Assembly: GCA_030159075.1 (NCBI GenBank)
Contig: BROG01000928.1
Span: 62,001-126,000, forward strand
Direction: 5' to 3'
Length of the DNA stretch: 64,000 bases
Origin: Atrina japonica
Taxonomy: Eukaryota; Mollusca; Bivalvia; Pterioida; Pinnidae
The position numbers and the translations under genes were made by a program. This document shows positions 63,913 through 64,000 of this stretch, one piece after another; within the stretch, counting starts at the first letter, position 1, and every line of letters begins with the position of its first letter. The notes below the pieces were generated by a model, which saw nothing but the letters and a program-made list of their open reading frames with translations, ran no database searches and was not told where the DNA came from.

Positions 63913-64000
63913 ATGAAATGGTCTCACAAATACACATTGTTTGACTGCAGGATTAAAAAACTTAAGAAACTAGATGCTGAAAATGAGAGTTTGTTTCAGA
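63913..64000 (+). CDS. open frame running off the right edge, coiled-coil-like
   Basis: ATG at 63913, preceded by an in-frame TAA at 63901. It reads MKWSHKYTLFDCRIKKLKKL and then DAENESLFQ, open to the window end. The Leu/Lys/Glu pattern at the end fits a coiled coil. Alternatively an exon begins after tttgactgcag at 63950. Only 29 residues are visible. Confidence 0.3.
   Translation, partial: MKWSHKYTLFDCRIKKLKKLDAENESLFQ

Overview
The window is AT-rich eukaryotic nuclear DNA, most likely from a mollusc and probably a bivalve. The evidence for this is GT-AG introns with small phase-matched exons, tRNA-headed SINEs of the kind common in molluscan introns, the hairpin repeat beginning agctcacctgagcc that recurs in bivalve genomes, TTAGGG repeats, and decayed Tc1, pogo-like, hAT-like and LINE elements. 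The species call is inference.

Bases 1 to 35623 hold one plus-strand gene read here by hand as 18 exons whose phases all join, giving about 1272 or 1282 residues plus a stop; the N-terminus lies upstream of the window. It is an ELM2-SANT corepressor of the TRERF1 / MIDEAS (ELMSAN1) / ZNF541 family, the scaffold of the mitotic deacetylase complex MiDAC. Domain order is: Ser/Gln-rich N-region, C2H2 finger, poly-Gln coil, long disordered region ending in a PPYTPPPMLSPIRSGSGLF motif, ELM2, SANT, poly-Gln, two C2H2 fingers, stop. Introns make up about 90 percent of the locus and are full of minisatellites and transposon remnants. In three introns a dispersed repeat ends exactly at the 3' splice site, and another intron is almost wholly a 30-bp tandem array whose unit is a copy of its own 3' splice site.

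Bases 35624 to about 36990 look like the 3' UTR, with a 24-bp minisatellite and an AATAAA. From there to 62 kb I see no ordinary host gene. That stretch holds SINEs, a pogo-like element with a 33-C tract, a dimeric 92-bp satellite (48.1-49.4 kb), a LINE reverse-transcriptase remnant (51.1-51.6 kb), a decayed convergent coding cassette with virus-like or Maverick-like character (52.3-55.6 kb), and a 2.4-kb 32-bp tandem array (55.8-58.2 kb). The last 1.5 kb shows weak signs of further genes: GC-rich exon candidates on the minus strand and an open coiled-coil-like frame running off the right edge.
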